Source: an uncultured Ellagibacter sp.
GTDB lineage: Bacteria > Actinomycetota > Coriobacteriia > Coriobacteriales > Eggerthellaceae
DNA: 42,289 nucleotides
Assembly (NCBI RefSeq): GCF_934617235.1
Contig: NZ_CAKTTZ010000020.1
Coordinates: forward strand, 1-42,289
Reading direction: 5' to 3'
Shown here: one piece after another, positions 40,482 to 42,289 of the stretch
Numbering within the stretch: the first letter of the stretch is position 1
How the letters are laid out: every line of letters begins with the position of its first letter
Translations under genes and position numbers: made by a program
The notes under the pieces: generated by a model
What the model saw: the letters and a program-made list of their open reading frames with translations, nothing else
The model's database searches: none
Told to the model about the DNA's origin: nothing

Positions 40482-40564
40482 CGTGAATCGCCTTCCCGAA
40501 AAGGGTCAGGCTATTCGGGGTTCCAACATCTGATCAATCGACGCTCCCCCTGGATGGGCCGTCG

Positions 40565-41128
40565 CTATTTCAAGACGATGTTCTCAAGCATCGGCAGTGC
40601 GTCGTTCCAATCGACTTTGGATCCTACGACCACGCCAACCGTCAAACCGGAAGGCGCCTTAGTGAACAGGTTGACGGTGCCGTTGGATGCGGTATGGCGC
40701 ACCCAGGTGATGCCGTTGATGTCGATTTCGTCAATGACGCCGTCTTTCTTGGAGCCCATTCTGGCTTCCGCTTCGGTCATCGGCTCGGTCTTGAACGTGC
40801 GAATGTCAATGAAGGTGAAGCTGTCGTCGCCAAATATGAACTCGCACTCTTCGTACTTCTCGTTCATCGATCTGGTGCCGGGTTTCCAGCCACCAGTTGG
40901 CTCTAAGCTGTACGAAGGATAGTCGACGCCGGTTTTGGCCTCAACGGCGGGCTCAGGGGTCTCTTCGGCTTTCGGCTCTTCTGCGGGCTGCGTCGTGGCT
41001 GCGTCGTCGCTCGCTTTCTTCTGCTCCTCGGCGCCACCGCCGCAGCCTGCCATCGTGAACGCAAGGGCTGCCGTCAGCGCGACGGCGGGCACACCGAGCG
41101 CAATCTTCTTCATCGCGGTCTTCAACAT
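40565..41128 (-). CDS. Lipoprotein of unknown function
   Basis: The 187-residue - strand protein has a basic N-terminus (MLKTAMKKIALG), a hydrophobic stretch and a lipobox TMAGC with Cys29. A charged Ala/Glu/Pro linker (about 34-65) follows, then a domain of about 120 residues. That domain has VDYPSYSLEPTGGWKPG, FIFGDDSFTFIDIRTF, INGITWVRHTASNGTVNLFTKAPSGLTVGVVVG and a closing LPMLENIVLK. The strand-rich pattern looks like a small secreted beta domain, but I recognise no family. The ATG at 41128 has GGGAAAGGGAG 8 nt upstream on the - strand; ATG 41134 is an alternative. Confidence 0.82.
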   Translation of the reverse strand: MLKTAMKKIALGVPAVALTAALAFTMAGCGGGAEEQKKASDDAATTQPAEEPKAEETPEPAVEAKTGVDYPSYSLEPTGGWKPGTRSMNEKYEECEFIFGDDSFTFIDIRTFKTEPMTEAEARMGSKKDGVIDEIDINGITWVRHTASNGTVNLFTKAPSGLTVGVVVGSKVDWNDALPMLENIVLK

Positions 41129-41331
41129 CTTCATCACTCCCTTTCCCATTGCATCGTGTAAGCCGCTTCGCATTTCGCCCTTCCCGACGAAGTCAGCTTC
41201 TACGGTTATTGTGCCTTGCGGGGTCACGTCTACGAAGTGACCAGCGGCCCAAACGACGCATGTTCGCGTACCTTACGGCCAAGATGCAGGGGAAATAGAG
41301 CTTGCTTGCCCCGTTTTCGGGACTTCAGGCA

Positions 41332-41362
41332 TGAAAAAGGCGGGCTCCGAAGAACCCGCCTT
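41332..41362 (-). terminator. Rho-independent terminator of gdhA
   Basis: Read on the - strand, GGCGGGTTC and GAGCCCGCC form a stem closed by a TTCG tetraloop, flanked by AA/TT and followed by TTTTTC. It begins about 28 nt past the gdhA stop. Confidence 0.85.
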
Positions 41363-41389
41363 CCCGAAGAATATTCTTTTGGCTTCTGC

Positions 41390-42289
41390 TTACACGATGC
41401 CCTGAGCCATCATAGCGTCGGCAACCTTCTTGAAGCCGGCGATGTTGGCGCCCATCACGTAGTTGCCTTCGTGGCCGTATTCCTTCGCCGTGTCGTCGAC
41501 GTTGTGGAACATGCCGCGCATGAGCGTCTCGAGCTTTCCGTCAACTTCCTCGAACGTCCAGGAAAGATGCTCGGCGTTCTGGCTCATTTCGAGGCCGGAC
41601 ACGAGCACGCCGCCCGCGTTTGCTGCCTTGCCGGGGAAGAACGCGACGCCGTTTTCCTGGAGATACTCGGTCGCTTCGATCGTGGTCGGCATGTTGGCGC
41701 CTTCGCCAACCGCCTTGCAACCGTTCGCAACGAGGGCCTTTGCGTCCTCGAGGCCGAGGGTGTTCTCGCGAGCGCAGGGAAGCGCGATGTCGCAGGGGAG
41801 CTGCCACACGCCGCGGCCGTCCTCCGCGTGCCACGTCGCACTCGGGCGTTCGTCGACATACATCGCGAGCGTGACGCCCTTGTCGTGGCCAGAGCGCTTC
41901 TTGTTGTAGACGTGCTCGAGCACCTGGTAATCGATGCCTTCTTGGTCCTCGACCCAGCCATGGGTGTCGGAGCAGGCGACCACTTTGCCGCCGAGCTGCG
42001 AAACCTTCTGGATTGCATAGATGGCCACGTTGCCAGAGCCATGCACGACGACGTTTTTGCCCTCGAAGGAGTCGCCCTTGCTCTTGAGGTACTCGTCGAC
42101 GAAGTAAACAAGGCCGTAACCGGTTGCCTCGGTGCGGGCGAGCGAGCCGCCGAAAGAGAGGCCCTTGCCGGTGAGGACACCCGTCCACTCATTGCAGATG
42201 CGCTTGTACTGGCCGAACATGTAGGCAACCTCGCGGCCGCCAACGCCCAGGTCGCCGGCGGGAACGTCGGTGTTGGGGCCGATGTGGCG
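41390..42289 (-). CDS. gdhA: NADP-type glutamate dehydrogenase (C-terminal part)
   Basis: The last 299 residues of a hexameric (about 445 aa) glutamate dehydrogenase; the 5' end lies beyond the window. It makes glutamate from 2-oxoglutarate, ammonia and a reduced nicotinamide cofactor. The frame is open to base 42289 and starts in RHIGPNTDVPAGDLGVGGREV, containing the conserved catalytic Asp. GLSFGGSLARTEATGYGLVYF follows. The Rossmann motif is VVVHGSGNVAIYAIQKV, then VACSDTHGWV. Later come LPCARENTL, VGEGANMPTTIEATEYL and FFPGKAANAGGVLVSGLEMSQN. The ACSD(T/S) turn after the dinucleotide motif is the type seen in small, NADP-leaning bacterial GDHs. Confidence 0.97.
   Translation of the reverse strand, partial: RHIGPNTDVPAGDLGVGGREVAYMFGQYKRICNEWTGVLTGKGLSFGGSLARTEATGYGLVYFVDEYLKSKGDSFEGKNVVVHGSGNVAIYAIQKVSQLGGKVVACSDTHGWVEDQEGIDYQVLEHVYNKKRSGHDKGVTLAMYVDERPSATWHAEDGRGVWQLPCDIALPCARENTLGLEDAKALVANGCKAVGEGANMPTTIEATEYLQENGVAFFPGKAANAGGVLVSGLEMSQNAEHLSWTFEEVDGKLETLMRGMFHNVDDTAKEYGHEGNYVMGANIAGFKKVADAMMAQGIV

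Noticed and set aside
41229..41331. Promoter for the - strand lipoprotein gene
   Set aside because: Only weak -10-like sequences (CACAAT type) without a matching -35 were found on the - strand.

Overview
The window is GC-rich, almost fully coding and overwhelmingly on the + strand. It looks like a chromosomal segment of an anaerobic Actinomycetota, most likely class Coriobacteriia (Eggerthellaceae-like). This is an inference from several features together: two-subunit glycyl-tRNA synthetase, pyruvate phosphate dikinase with its regulator, folate-dependent TrmFO, the actinobacterial Cys-x2-His variant of the first UvrA zinc module, and a Tat-type lipoprotein signal. No 16S or other decisive marker is present. 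There are no rRNA or tRNA genes, no CRISPR array, and no recognisable insertion sequence or phage gene.

Layout. 1-3472: the end of clpX, then valS. 3473-4298: a lower-GC pocket with a Phd/Doc-type toxin-antitoxin pair, its own promoter and an overlapping palindromic operator. 4490-7632: a membrane zinc-ribbon protein, ffh (SRP54) and a small flavoprotein. 7673-9774: the rpsP-khpA-rimM-trmD operon (ribosome and tRNA maturation). 9860-18768: lepB, glyQ-glyS, the PPDK regulator, ppdK and asnS. 18787-22083: mtnA, dgt, azlC-azlD. 22192-29272: rplS, rnhB, yraN, comM, dprA, trmFO and a Xer recombinase, a typical actinobacterial order. 29277-29621 is a small Cys-rich gene on the - strand. 29835-33705: uvrA and a DMT-family transporter. 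33841-39141: a five-gene ABC transporter of the NikABCDE/Opp type. 39306-40394: a membrane-anchored Ser-rich protein. 40565-42289: a lipoprotein and the C-terminal part of NADP-type gdhA, both on the - strand.

How parts work together. TrmD, RimM, KhpA and S16 form one translation-maturation operon. The PPDK regulator lies directly upstream of its target ppdK. DprA, ComM, YraN and RNase HII form a DNA-uptake/nucleic-acid block. The five-gene ABC operon is preceded by two 27-bp operators that fit GTGTTAC-N13-GTAACAC, the motif I recall for Geobacter-type NikR. Its first ATPase carries an 11-histidine tail. Together these point to nickel-regulated nickel uptake.

Most unusual observations: (1) trmD carries an in-frame insertion of about 50 codons whose DNA is a long palindrome of about 112 bp, like a palindromic mobile repeat that has become part of an essential protein. 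(2) The paired NikR-like operators and the His-rich ATPase. (3) A Ser-rich single-pass protein with 24-bp tandem repeats and a C-terminal domain that resembles a metallophosphoesterase half without its metal ligands.
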